Assembly (NCBI GenBank): GCA_023664705.1
Contig: JAMPFE010000064.1
Coordinates: forward strand, 1-10,886
Source: Lachnospiraceae bacterium
GTDB lineage: Bacteria > Bacillota > Clostridia > Oscillospirales > Ruminococcaceae
Direction: 5' to 3'
Length of the DNA stretch: 10,886 bases
Shown piece after piece: positions 1 to 6,031 of this stretch; the stretch's first letter is position 1; each line of letters starts with the position of its first letter. The notes under the pieces were generated by a model. That model saw only the letters and a list, made by a program, of their open reading frames with translations. It ran no database searches and was not told where the DNA came from. Both the position numbers and the translations under genes were made by a program.

Positions 1-1
1 T

Positions 2-673
2 TTAGACGAAAACGGAATACCAATGCATGACGAAACGACCGTAGACGTTATGCTTACATTCGACTTTGCCTATATTCGTTATGCGAGACCCTATTTTTAC
101 ACGGGCGAGTTTTTTGAGGACGTGGACAGAGAGCCGCTCCCCGAGATGAAATGGTTCAAGATACGAGAGGGCGACAGATTGGACTGCGGACTTATCGTGA
201 AAAAAGCGGAATTTGAAATGTATCCCGTTCTGGGCTGGGAAAATCTGACAAGACGGCAAACCGTCGAGTTTGACGGAGAGATAACGCTTGAGGGAATTTT
301 GTTCGCAACAACTAACCCCAACGATTACGCAAGCAAGGTCGGCGACCTGAATTTTATCCCCGACCCTACCAAAACAGAAGGTATTCCCGTTGTCCGTCTT
401 GACCACGACAAAAACGAAGATTGGTATAATCTCAACAGATGCTTATGTTCCGACGCAGAATATATTGAAAGCGACGCTTCGCCGACGTGGTATATCGGAA
501 ACATTAACGACGACGGTTTTGACGAAAGCTCGGTTTTCGGCAGTGAGGAGCTTGTCCGCGTAAAGACCGTACTTCAAAATGTAAAGCTGGAGGTGTTTGA
601 CGAAATTACGGGCGGAGGGATCGGCGGATGTAAAATCACGGCAGAGATAGCCGATATCGAGCGCATTGACTGA
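2..673 (+). CDS. Hypothetical protein, 5' end outside the window
   Basis: The reading frame is open from the first bases of the window, and the first ATG (position 23) has no ribosome binding site in front of it. I therefore read this as the 3' part of a longer gene. About 223 residues are visible. The protein is acidic, with many Asp and Glu residues, and has no evident membrane segment, repeat or catalytic motif in the visible part. It ends in TGA only 20 bases before the start of a lipoprotein gene that has its own strong Shine-Dalgarno site, so the two are probably co-transcribed. I do not recognise the family. An extracytoplasmic role would fit the lipoprotein neighbour, but that is inference. 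The coding call rests on ORF length and codon pattern; opposite-strand ORFs here look like shadows. Confidence 0.6.
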   Translation, partial: LDENGIPMHDETTVDVMLTFDFAYIRYARPYFYTGEFFEDVDREPLPEMKWFKIREGDRLDCGLIVKKAEFEMYPVLGWENLTRRQTVEFDGEITLEGILFATTNPNDYASKVGDLNFIPDPTKTEGIPVVRLDHDKNEDWYNLNRCLCSDAEYIESDASPTWYIGNINDDGFDESSVFGSEELVRVKTVLQNVKLEVFDEITGGGIGGCKITAEIADIERID

Positions 674-693
674 CAAATAGGGAGGACTTCATC

Positions 694-1002
694 ATGAAAA
701 AATTTACGGCAATTTTCTGTGCATTGGCAATGCTCGCGGCGCTTGCGGGCTGCGATAACGACGAGCGTTCGGAGAGCGTTCCCGAGAGCGGGAACACTGT
801 TTCCACGCCCGAAAGCAAGCCCGAGAGCACGGTTGAAAGTTCGGGGAGCTCGTCCGAAACAAGTTCGTCAAACACAAACGAGGACATCTCGGCAAACACG
901 CCCGACGATGATAACGCGCTTACAAAGTATATGCGCTATACGCGTCCGTTTTTCAAAACGACGCTTTCATTACATATTTACAAATCGTTTGGGTTGTGCT
1001 AA
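694..1002 (+). CDS. Lipoprotein, apparently 3'-truncated
   Basis: The start is well supported: GGGAGG lies at 680-685, eight bases before the ATG. Residues 1-20 are a lipoprotein signal peptide (MKK, a hydrophobic stretch, then lipobox LAGC), so Cys20 should be lipidated and the protein anchored outside the membrane. After it comes a Ser/Glu/Thr-rich linker (about residues 21-75), typical of Clostridia lipoproteins, which normally tethers a folded domain. Here no domain follows. The frame runs about 25 more residues and stops inside a promoter that belongs to the next, element-derived gene. The likely reading is that the functional domain was removed when a mobile element inserted or decayed, with the junction somewhere near 940-975. 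The product as it stands would be a signal plus linker without a domain. Confidence 0.6.
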   Translation: MKKFTAIFCALAMLAALAGCDNDERSESVPESGNTVSTPESKPESTVESSGSSSETSSSNTNEDISANTPDDDNALTKYMRYTRPFFKTTLSLHIYKSFGLC

Positions 1003-1005
1003 AAT
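977..1005 (+). promoter_or_regulatory. Sigma-A type promoter before the AAA ATPase remnant
   Basis: TTTACA at 977-982 and TAAAAT at 1000-1005 are separated by 17 bases. It sits 42 bases before the TTG start at 1047 and overlaps the end of the truncated lipoprotein frame, so it probably arrived with the element. Confidence 0.55.
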
Positions 1006-1046
1006 ATTTTCATTCACAAAAATTTGATCCGAAGGAGGACAAGCTA

Positions 1047-1138
1047 TTGACAAATCTAAACACTATCAACTGCGAGGAACTTATGACCCAGCCGCTGAAG
1101 CCTATTGAATTCGTAGTGGACAATCTCATCACACAACC
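1047..1138 (+). pseudogene. 5' fragment of a RepA-like AAA ATPase of a mobile element
   Basis: GGAGG at 1034-1038 stands eight bases before a TTG start at 1047. The first ~30 codons read TNLNTINCEELMTQPLKPIE, then FVVDNLITQ. From memory, this matches the extreme N-terminus of RepA/AAA_25-type ATPases carried by integrative elements and prophages (pattern 'ExLM..PL.PI.FVVD.LI..GL..LAG.PK.GKSW'). The Walker A motif should follow directly, but it is missing. The sequence instead passes into another frame that encodes a serine recombinase tail. The gene is therefore a remnant that has kept its promoter and ribosome binding site. Continuing in frame to 1208 gives only out-of-frame recombinase sequence. 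The family call is from memory of conserved N-terminal wording and is moderately sure. Confidence 0.5.
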
Positions 1139-1708
1139 GACTGCACCTCGCACTATATTCGCGAGAGCGTTCTCGATAAAATCGTTCTCGAAAACCTCAA
1201 AGAGATAACCGCTTACGCGAGGGAAAATGCCGACGAGTTCTACGAAATGGCAGCGCAAAACGGCAGAGCCGAAGCAAGGAAATTCGGCAAATCCTCAGAG
1301 CAGGAACGAAAGCAAATCGAGGCTCGGATTGCTCAAATCGACAACACGATACGCTGCCTTTACAAGGACAGAGTAGTCGGCAGGATAACGCCCGAACGCT
1401 ACGACAGCCTCGCGGCAAGCTACGAAACCGAGCAGCGCGAGCTCCGTGAAAAACTCGCCGCGCTTGAAAAGCGGATAACCGAACTCGAACTGCAAGACAA
1501 ATACATCAAAGAGTTCGTTGAACAGGCACGGGAGTACATTGAGATGCCCAAGCTCACCGCCGAACTGCTTCGGGTGTTTATCCGCAGGATAGAGGTGTTT
1601 GAAAAGCCCGAAAAATATTCGCGGACTTGCGGAAACACAATCGTAATCCATTACACCTTTGAATGCGACAGAACGTTCACAGCGTCGAAACTCGGAAAAT
1701 CCGCGTAA
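1139..1708 (+). pseudogene. 3' fragment of a large serine recombinase (TnpX/TndX-like)
   Basis: The frame 1139-1708 encodes about 189 residues matching the C-terminal half of Clostridia large serine recombinases. It begins at CTSHYIRESVLDKIVLENL, the end of the zinc-ribbon region leading into the coiled coil. A long charged coiled coil follows (KQIEARIAQID, then LYKDRVVGRITPERYDSL), and the DUF4368-like end includes ELLRVFIRRIEVFEKPEK. The whole N-terminal catalytic domain, with the nucleophilic serine, and the recombinase domain are absent, and an in-frame TGA lies at 1106-1108. An ORF could be called from the Met at 1247, but that would be an internal codon without a ribosome binding site. 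In life the enzyme excises and integrates a transposon; this piece cannot. It lies right behind the ATPase fragment on the same strand, pointing to an internal deletion of an element. Confidence 0.8.
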
Positions 1709-1718
1709 CAGCACTAAT

Positions 1719-1741
1719 CCCACAAGGTTTGACCTTGTGGG
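1719..1741 (+). terminator. Perfect 9-bp hairpin behind the recombinase remnant
   Basis: CCCACAAGG (1719-1727), loop TTTGA, CCTTGTGGG (1733-1741). It lies ten bases behind the recombinase stop. There is no T-run after it, so it is a stable hairpin rather than a classical intrinsic terminator. It could also be an element-end structure. Confidence 0.4.
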
Positions 1742-1807
1742 AGGTACATAAATCTCAATTCTCCGTTAGCGACATCACGCGAACTCGGGGCGGATTTCTG
1801 TCAGGCT

Positions 1808-2200
1808 ATGATGTGTGCTCCGTTGAAGCAAGTTATTTTTTGTCGTTTTCGGCGTGCTCGAAATCGCTGCGGCGGATCTCCGTTTCGATCTCGACTAATC
1901 AAATCGTTCGATGAAGAGGTCCGCGTTGTTCTTAAGGGCATCGGACATTACCATCTCCCCATGGTTGCTTCGCTCGTTGAAAACGGAATTTTTGTTTGCT
2001 GCGTAAACGCTTTGCGAATGAAGAAATTCTGTTCGCAAAATCTGCGCCGCGCTAAAACGGACAAAATCGACTCGATAAAAATCGCGAATTTCGGACTTAC
2101 ATACCGGAGCGAGCTTACTCCAACACTGCCAAAGGGCGAGGTTTACCAAGAGCTTAAACTGCTTGCAAGCTTTACTCCATCGCTTAACCGTCTGCGTTAA
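1808..2200 (+). pseudogene. IS110-family transposase, N-terminal remnant
   Basis: From about 1895 the frame reads LIKSFDEEVRVVLKGIGHYH, then a segment with FVCCVNALRMKKF, and KTDKIDSIKIANFG near 2054-2095. This is the conserved N-terminal DEDD (RuvC-like) half of IS110 transposases, including the KTDKxD motif with Asp near 2060 and 2069. Upstream of 1895 the expected first ~50 residues are garbled (residues such as SPFRS remain) and there is no start with a ribosome binding site. After ELKLLA near 2165 the similarity breaks off and a stop follows, so the C-terminal half with the conserved serine is missing. IS110 elements move by a dsDNA circular intermediate guided by bridge RNA; this copy is dead. 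It lies directly downstream of the recombinase remnant, in the same mobile-element scrap heap. Confidence 0.75.
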
Positions 2201-2203
2201 CAT

Positions 2204-2386
2204 AGCGTTTTCAGCGACTAAAAAAATTCTCTTTTGCCGTCTGCTTTGCTACGTCCTTTTTGCCTTATACCTGTTACAAAAAACCATTATCATTTTTGGC
2301 TATTTTGACTATTGACTTTTCTTAGCAGGTTTCTTTTCAATAGTGCGCCGAATCCTAAGCCTCGGCGCGCACTGAAATTCATTTTG
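2204..2386. other. Non-coding AT-rich spacer with an imperfect inverted repeat
   Basis: No credible gene is seen. AGTGCGC at 2342-2348 pairs with GCGCACT at 2367-2373, with a further CGA/TCG inside if a small bulge is allowed. The nearest T-run (2394-2399) is too far for a standard plus-strand terminator, and no T-run follows on the minus strand. Confidence 0.4.
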
Positions 2387-2800
2387 TTATTCTTTTTTTA
2401 TAACGTCGCTCTTTATCAATTCCATGAGCAATTCTGCTATTGCATCGCTGCTGGGACTTACCGACGTCGTTTCATCGGAAGTGATATCAAAAGAGCAGTC
2501 ATCTTTTTCATTCAAGAGTTTCCTGCTCACATTTATTTTCATCAGATAAAGCATTGTTTTCCATCCCTCTTTCTCTTTCCTTTTGCACCAATCATCGTAC
2601 TTCCGCCCATATAAATACCGCAACAAAAGCGGGAGGTTAATGTCTGTTTTGACGCATTTGCTTATTATCTCCTCTGCCTCATTGGCTTTGCAATGCTCGT
2701 CAAGTATTGCTGCAATGCGCTCGACTTCGATTTGAATGTTAAAACACAAACCGTTCAGCTTATGCAATTCGACTTTGGATTTGATTATAATGCCCTCCAA
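2387..2800 (-). CDS. Hypothetical protein, start doubtful, possibly 5'-truncated
   Basis: An ORF of 137 codons ends with IKKE and a stop at 2387. I do not recognise it. The sequence looks protein-like: amphipathic, with a compact Trp/Tyr-rich core (LLRYLYGRKYDDWCKRKEKE) and a Ser/Asp-rich segment before the C-terminus. No signal or membrane segment is seen. The start is the problem. The only early start is a TTG at 2800 that lies inside its own GGAGGG sequence and directly in the T-run of the terminator of the upstream WYL gene. An in-frame TGA lies just upstream, and the next Met is residue ~83. A TATAAT-like box at 2784-2789 falls inside the ORF. The gene may be an N-terminally truncated relic, or may start at an unusual codon. 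It is AT-richer than the WYL gene beside it. Confidence 0.45.
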   Translation of the reverse strand: MEGIIIKSKVELHKLNGLCFNIQIEVERIAAILDEHCKANEAEEIISKCVKTDINLPLLLRYLYGRKYDDWCKRKEKEGWKTMLYLMKINVSRKLLNEKDDCSFDITSDETTSVSPSSDAIAELLMELIKSDVIKKE

Positions 2801-2834
2801 TAGAAAACAGCCCCAACGATTTCACTCGTTGGGG
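2801..2834 (-). terminator. Intrinsic terminator of the WYL regulator gene
   Basis: Stem CCCCAACGA (2811-2819) with TCGTTGGGG (2826-2834) and a six-base loop. Read on the minus strand it is followed by CTGTTTTCTA, a short U-rich run. It lies about 70 bases after the WYL stop codon. Confidence 0.7.
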
Positions 2835-2903
2835 TTTGGTGTTTTCTGCGCTTTCTGCCGCGCTTGGGCGGTTCTGGTGCTTATTGTAATTCTTCCAATT
2901 CGT

Positions 2904-3929
2904 CTATTCGTAAAGCCTGCGCATTTTTTCAAGTTCCGTCTTGAATTCCTCTACAAAATCATCGGGCGCGACAACGCGCACCCAACTTCCGAGCGACAAC
3001 AAATACGTCAATATTCCCGTACCGTAAACCTCCGCCTCGACGAGCGCGATCTGATTGTTGGCGTGATATCCGCGCAAAGTACGCGTACGGATATCTTCGG
3101 TATCATCACTTAGATTTCCGCTGCGGATATCCAGCACCACCGCGGTCGGCAGTCTGTCCAGAACCGCTTGCAGGGATGGTCCGCAGAACTCAAATCTTAT
3201 CTTCCTGCACTTCCCGGGGAACATAAACTGAATTTTCTTCCGCATCTCGCCCTCGTCGAAATCGTATTTCCTGTCGAGTTTAAAGCGGGCGCGGTGCTCG
3301 ACGATATTTAAAATTCGGTCAACGCGAAAATATATGGGCTTGTAATCGGGATCGTCCGCGCGGTACGCTATCAGATAAAAATAATATTCGCTGAACATGA
3401 CCGATACGGGGCGTATTCTGTGCGACACTTTTTCTCGGCTCATTTTCAGGTAGTCAATTGAAACCTCCGTGCGCGTGCGAATATCGCACGCAAGCGTCCA
3501 CAGACGCTCCACAACGCTTTCGCAGTCGCTTTTAACGTTGCAATAGTGATACTTTTCTTTCGTTATCAGAGACTCCAGAAGCGCCCTGTCGTTTGCCGAT
3601 GTAAAGCTTTTCAGCTTAGTAATGATCGTCAGCAGCTCCTGTTTTGAAAGCGCCCGCGAGCCTATCAGTATCTTTATGACGGCAAGCAGCTCACTGTCGC
3701 GCAGGACGTCGTCGACGCGCATTGTATAACACTTTTCCGAGCGCGAATAAACAAGCTCGGCGTGCGCCGACAGCTCGCGGTCGTTAGCCAGAAACGCGCG
3801 AATGTCGTTAATATCGCGGGATACGGTTTTGCTCGAAACTCCGAACTCCCCCGCAAGACTCGCGGCGGTTATTTTTTCGCCGCGAAGCCCACGCAGGAAA
3901 ATCGACAAAATGCGTTCGTATTTTTCCAT
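2904..3929 (-). CDS. WYL-domain transcriptional regulator
   Basis: The 341-residue length and layout are typical of the HTH-WYL (DeoR/YafY-like) regulator family. An N-terminal winged helix-turn-helix spans about residues 3-50 (LAGEFGVSSKTVSRDINDIR is the recognition region). A WYL domain spans about 150-215, with RPVSVMFSEYYFYLIAYR (here YFYL replaces WYL, residues 183-186) and the conserved FRVDRI at 201-206. A C-terminal WCX-like segment follows. WYL domains bind nucleic acid or nucleotide ligands and often control phage-defence, DNA-damage or metabolic genes. The ATG at 3929 has GGGTGA seven bases upstream and a consensus promoter just behind that. It follows the SHOCT and lipoprotein genes on the same strand but has its own promoter and terminator, so it can be transcribed alone. 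Its target is unknown; the neighbouring lipoprotein/SHOCT operon is a possibility. Confidence 0.9.
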   Translation of the reverse strand: MEKYERILSIFLRGLRGEKITAASLAGEFGVSSKTVSRDINDIRAFLANDRELSAHAELVYSRSEKCYTMRVDDVLRDSELLAVIKILIGSRALSKQELLTIITKLKSFTSANDRALLESLITKEKYHYCNVKSDCESVVERLWTLACDIRTRTEVSIDYLKMSREKVSHRIRPVSVMFSEYYFYLIAYRADDPDYKPIYFRVDRILNIVEHRARFKLDRKYDFDEGEMRKKIQFMFPGKCRKIRFEFCGPSLQAVLDRLPTAVVLDIRSGNLSDDTEDIRTRTLRGYHANNQIALVEAEVYGTGILTYLLSLGSWVRVVAPDDFVEEFKTELEKMRRLYE

Positions 3930-3945
3930 AATATCACCCGAAATA

Positions 3946-3974
3946 ATTATAAATCATTCCGAGAGAAATGTCAA
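3946..3974 (-). promoter_or_regulatory. Consensus promoter of the WYL regulator gene
   Basis: On the minus strand TTGACA (3969-3974) and TATAAT (3946-3951) are 17 bases apart, a full sigma-A consensus. The -10 box is 17 bases before the ATG, so the 5' leader is very short. The -35 box lies six bases past the SHOCT gene stop. Confidence 0.8.
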
Positions 3975-3980
3975 GCCGCT

Positions 3981-4658
3981 TTAAAGCTTTGCAAGCAAAT
4001 CGGCTTTCTTTGCGGCAAACTCCTCCTCGGTAAGAATACCCGCGTCCTTGAGTTTGGAAAGCTTTTCTATCTGTCCCAAAATATCATCTCCTCCGGATTG
4101 TTTCGCGCCGCCCTCGCCTTTTTTCAGGCGATCCAGAATATCGTTTCTGCGAAGCAGATCGAACAGCTCCTTGCACTTTGCCGCTTGATTATAGATAGTT
4201 ACGCCCGTCAACATTTCTATTCTGAGCGTCGCCTTACGTTTGTCTTTATCGTTGTATTCGATAACGACTACGTTTTCCTGCTGTTGATTTGCGTCGTTTC
4301 CGCTGCCGAGCAGCATTTCCGTGTTTGAGATCGTTCTCTTTTCAATCCTTATATCCGTAATATCGTCATAGGGGATATCCAGATCGTAGAGCCAATCTTT
4401 TGTAGCGCTTGTCACTCTGAAAGAGAACATTTCACTCATTATATTCATACCCCAAGCGCCCGCTTTTGCCTTGGGGATATCGTCAAGCCCTCCTATATAA
4501 GTGAACTCATAGCGCGCGATCGCGCCCTCAAGCGGTTTCTTTAATTCCTTTGCTTCCTCATTGCTTGCCTTGATGCTTGAAGCGGTCTCGCCCGCGATTT
4601 GGGTGACTTTGTCCTTTGCTTGTCCCGCCGCTTCCTTGACCTTGTCAAAAATTCCCAT
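3981..4658 (-). CDS. SHOCT-domain protein
   Basis: 225 residues, no signal peptide, so probably cytoplasmic. The N-terminal ~40 residues are an amphipathic Lys/Ala/Glu-rich helix (GIFDKVKEAAGQAKDKVTQI). The centre, about 48-170, looks like a beta-rich PH-like/DUF4429-type fold that often precedes SHOCT. The C-terminus, about 194-225, is a clear SHOCT domain (IEKLSKLKDAGILTEEEFAA), a short helical module found at the ends of many unrelated proteins and thought to help oligomerisation. GGGAGG stands seven bases before the ATG. The gene starts 37 bases after the end of the lipoprotein gene with no terminator between them, which suggests one operon. The biochemical role is not known; SHOCT only predicts assembly. 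Confidence 0.8.
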   Translation of the reverse strand: MGIFDKVKEAAGQAKDKVTQIAGETASSIKASNEEAKELKKPLEGAIARYEFTYIGGLDDIPKAKAGAWGMNIMSEMFSFRVTSATKDWLYDLDIPYDDITDIRIEKRTISNTEMLLGSGNDANQQQENVVVIEYNDKDKRKATLRIEMLTGVTIYNQAAKCKELFDLLRRNDILDRLKKGEGGAKQSGGDDILGQIEKLSKLKDAGILTEEEFAAKKADLLAKL

Positions 4659-4695
4659 AATGACCTCCCGTTATAATCAATGTTGTTATAAAGCA

Positions 4696-5355
4696 TTACA
4701 TATATTCGCGGCTGTCGGTAACTTTCGTCCCTTCAATCGCAATGCCCTTAAAATTTACCTCGGTGCTAAATGGCAGCCGATAGCCGCCGCTTTCCGTGTT
4801 TTCCGCGAGAAGATAAACGGTTTTGCCGTCTATCTCCGCGGATACCGCCAGCCCGCCGCTTTCGGGAGCCATTTTAAAAGGCTCCTCATAATCGATTTTA
4901 ATATTGCCGTCAAGTAAGGTACACAACTCGCCGAAAGAATAAAACGACTTTTCCGGCAACAGCATTTCAATGGGCGCATACAGTCCCGTAGCCGCACCGA
5001 TGACCTCAAAGCCGAACGTTATTTTGTACGACCTGCCGTCCGACGCGATAAAGTTGTTTGTGTGCAGTTCCGCCTGCGGATCCTCGCAGCGCTTAAGTAT
5101 TTCCTCGTCGGTCGATTCGATAAGAAATTTCAAGTCATCGCTGAGATGTACTTCATTGACCGTGCCGCTCTCCGATGGAGAACTGTCGGCGGAAATTGAA
5201 CTTGTTGATTCTGTGGAAGTCGACGCGCTGTTTGTATCGTTAGACGGTTCGTCATCGGACGTTGAAGATGAACACCCGCACAAAGCCAACATTCCGCTTA
5301 AAACCGTTGTCACTATGGCGATATGTGTGATCGCCGTCAATCTGTTTTTCTTCAT
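4696..5355 (-). CDS. Lipoprotein of unknown function
   Basis: I chose the ATG at 5355 (219 residues) because GGGAGG lies six bases before it and the protein then begins with a signal peptide. A longer frame reaching 5430 would run through the promoter and is rejected. The signal is MKKNR, a hydrophobic stretch, and LCGC, with Cys28 as the likely lipid-attached residue. A Ser/Thr/Asp/Glu-rich linker spans about 29-70. A compact soluble domain of ~145 residues follows (for example SYKITFGFEVIGAATGLYAP), which I do not recognise. The protein should sit on the outer face of the membrane. It has its own consensus promoter, is divergent from an XRE regulator, and is followed by the SHOCT gene. Confidence 0.8.
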   Translation of the reverse strand: MKKNRLTAITHIAIVTTVLSGMLALCGCSSSTSDDEPSNDTNSASTSTESTSSISADSSPSESGTVNEVHLSDDLKFLIESTDEEILKRCEDPQAELHTNNFIASDGRSYKITFGFEVIGAATGLYAPIEMLLPEKSFYSFGELCTLLDGNIKIDYEEPFKMAPESGGLAVSAEIDGKTVYLLAENTESGGYRLPFSTEVNFKGIAIEGTKVTDSREYM

Positions 5356-5401
5356 TTCTTCCTCCCGATTTTTAATGAATATTAGGAATTCATCTTCATA
5401 T

Positions 5402-5430
5402 ATTATAGCATAATAGCTCCTGTTTGTCAA
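5402..5430 (-). promoter_or_regulatory. Consensus promoter of the lipoprotein-SHOCT operon
   Basis: Minus strand: TTGACA (5425-5430), 17 bases, TATAAT (5402-5407), an exact sigma-A consensus. The -35 box overlaps that of the divergent XRE gene. Confidence 0.8.
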
Positions 5431-5450
5431 GCCCCTTTAAGAAGTATAAT
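5424..5450 (+). promoter_or_regulatory. Likely promoter of the divergent XRE gene
   Basis: TATAAT at 5445-5450 is a perfect -10 box. The -35 region is TTGTCA at 5424-5429 (15-base spacer, short) or TTTGTC at 5423-5428 (16). It shares these bases with the opposite promoter, so only one RNA polymerase could bind at a time. Confidence 0.55.
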
Positions 5451-5463
5451 GAATATATATACT
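5443..5463 (+). promoter_or_regulatory. Possible operator of the XRE regulator
   Basis: AGTATA (5443-5448) and TATACT (5458-5463) form an inverted repeat with a nine-base spacer. It covers the -10 box and expected transcription start of the XRE gene, where an autorepressor would bind. The region is AT-rich, so chance is possible. Confidence 0.3.
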
Positions 5464-5480
5464 CTAAAGGAGGAACTGTA

Positions 5481-5816
5481 ATGCTCATTTTCAACTTTCA
5501 CACTATAGGGGACAGGCTCTTAGCCATACGCAAAAAGGCAGGGATGACTCAAGCCCAAGTAGCCGAAGCCGCCGATATATCCGACAGAGCCTACGCCGAT
5601 ATCGAGCGCGGCACGGTCAATATGCGCATTGAAACTGTTCTCCGAATATGCACCGCACTGAACATTACTCCCGACGAGATACTCACGGAGGATAACCCCT
5701 CGTTGACCGCTAGACAAGAGGAGCTTATAGAACGCCTTAATTCATGCACTCAGCGCGAACGTGAAGCGGCGCTTGATTTGCTTGCCGTTTACCTCAACTC
5801 GCTGAACGGGATATAG
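5481..5816 (+). CDS. XRE-family helix-turn-helix regulator
   Basis: The ATG at 5481 has AAAGGAGG at 5466-5473, and the 111-residue product begins MLIFNFHTIGDRLLAIRKKA. A Cro/CI-type HTH fills about residues 8-63; the recognition region runs through MTQAQVAEAADISDRAYADI, and the domain ends at TPDEIL. The C-terminal ~40 residues (ARQEELIERLNSCTQREREA) look like a helical dimerisation tail. Extending the frame back to 5424 would put coding sequence through the promoter, so I reject that start. It is divergent from the lipoprotein-SHOCT operon with overlapping promoters, so it may repress itself and that operon. An intrinsic terminator follows at once, so it is monocistronic. Confidence 0.88.
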   Translation: MLIFNFHTIGDRLLAIRKKAGMTQAQVAEAADISDRAYADIERGTVNMRIETVLRICTALNITPDEILTEDNPSLTARQEELIERLNSCTQREREAALDLLAVYLNSLNGI

Positions 5817-5833
5817 TAATATTATAGCAACTC

Positions 5834-5870
5834 ACACGGACATACGTCTGTCCGTGTAAAATATTTTTCA
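5834..5870 (+). terminator. Intrinsic terminator of the XRE gene
   Basis: Stem ACACGGACA (5834-5842) with TGTCCGTGT (5849-5857), a six-base loop, then an A/T run ending ATATTTTTC. It begins 18 bases after the XRE stop. Confidence 0.8.
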
Positions 5871-5912
5871 TAATTTTAGGTCGTGAGCTTATATGAGAGC
5901 GGGTCGTCTCGG

Positions 5913-5929
5913 CCAGAGTCGCTAGCGAC
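5913..5929. repeat. 17-bp flanking repeat, left copy
   Basis: CCAGAGTCGCTAGCGAC, identical to 9947-9963. It ends in the perfect palindrome GTCGCTAGCGAC. Similarity extends about 13 bases leftwards (both have CGGGTC and CTCG before it). It marks the left edge of the accessory block. Confidence 0.75.
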
Positions 5930-5944
5930 AAGTTAGTGAACGGG

Positions 5945-5973
5945 AAAGGCTGATTGTTTAACGGTCAGCCTTT
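5945..5973. terminator. Hairpin of the left flanking unit
   Basis: AAAGGCTGA (5945-5953) pairs with TCAGCCTTT (5965-5973) around an 11-base loop. It can act between the convergent XRE gene and the minus-strand 6032-6739 gene. It shares GGCTGATTGTTT with the hairpin at 9977-10010, so the repeat unit includes the hairpin. Confidence 0.6.
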
Positions 5974-6031
5974 TCACTATTTATAGAGGTCATATACAAT
6001 AGTCAAAAATTATTGCCAATCAGTAGTTTCT

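Noticed and set aside
2..406. 134-codon minus-strand ORF
   Set aside because: Lies opposite the open plus-strand frame, with no ribosome binding site and a composition of a shadow frame.
719..1027. 102-codon plus-strand ORF overlapping the lipoprotein gene
   Set aside because: Arg/Pro-rich product in another frame; the lipoprotein frame has a ribosome binding site, signal peptide and lipobox.
1247..1708. Separate 153-codon gene starting at the Met at 1247
   Set aside because: The recombinase homology runs through this Met from 1139; it is an internal codon without a ribosome binding site.
1295..1723. 142-codon minus-strand ORF
   Set aside because: Opposite the clearly recognised recombinase tail.
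2312..2614. Phe-rich 100-codon plus-strand ORF
   Set aside because: AT-rich composition artefact opposite the hypothetical minus-strand ORF; no ribosome binding site.
2736..3113. 125-codon plus-strand ORF
   Set aside because: Runs through the WYL terminator and antisense to the WYL 3' end.
3762..4328. 188-codon plus-strand ORF
   Set aside because: Antisense to both the WYL and SHOCT genes, which have recognisable domains and good starts.
5356..5430. N-terminal extension of the minus-strand lipoprotein to 5430
   Set aside because: Would place coding sequence over the -10 and -35 boxes and spoil the signal peptide.
5834..5870. tRNA or small structured RNA between the convergent genes
   Set aside because: Only a single stem followed by an A/T run is present, without cloverleaf features; a terminator explains it.
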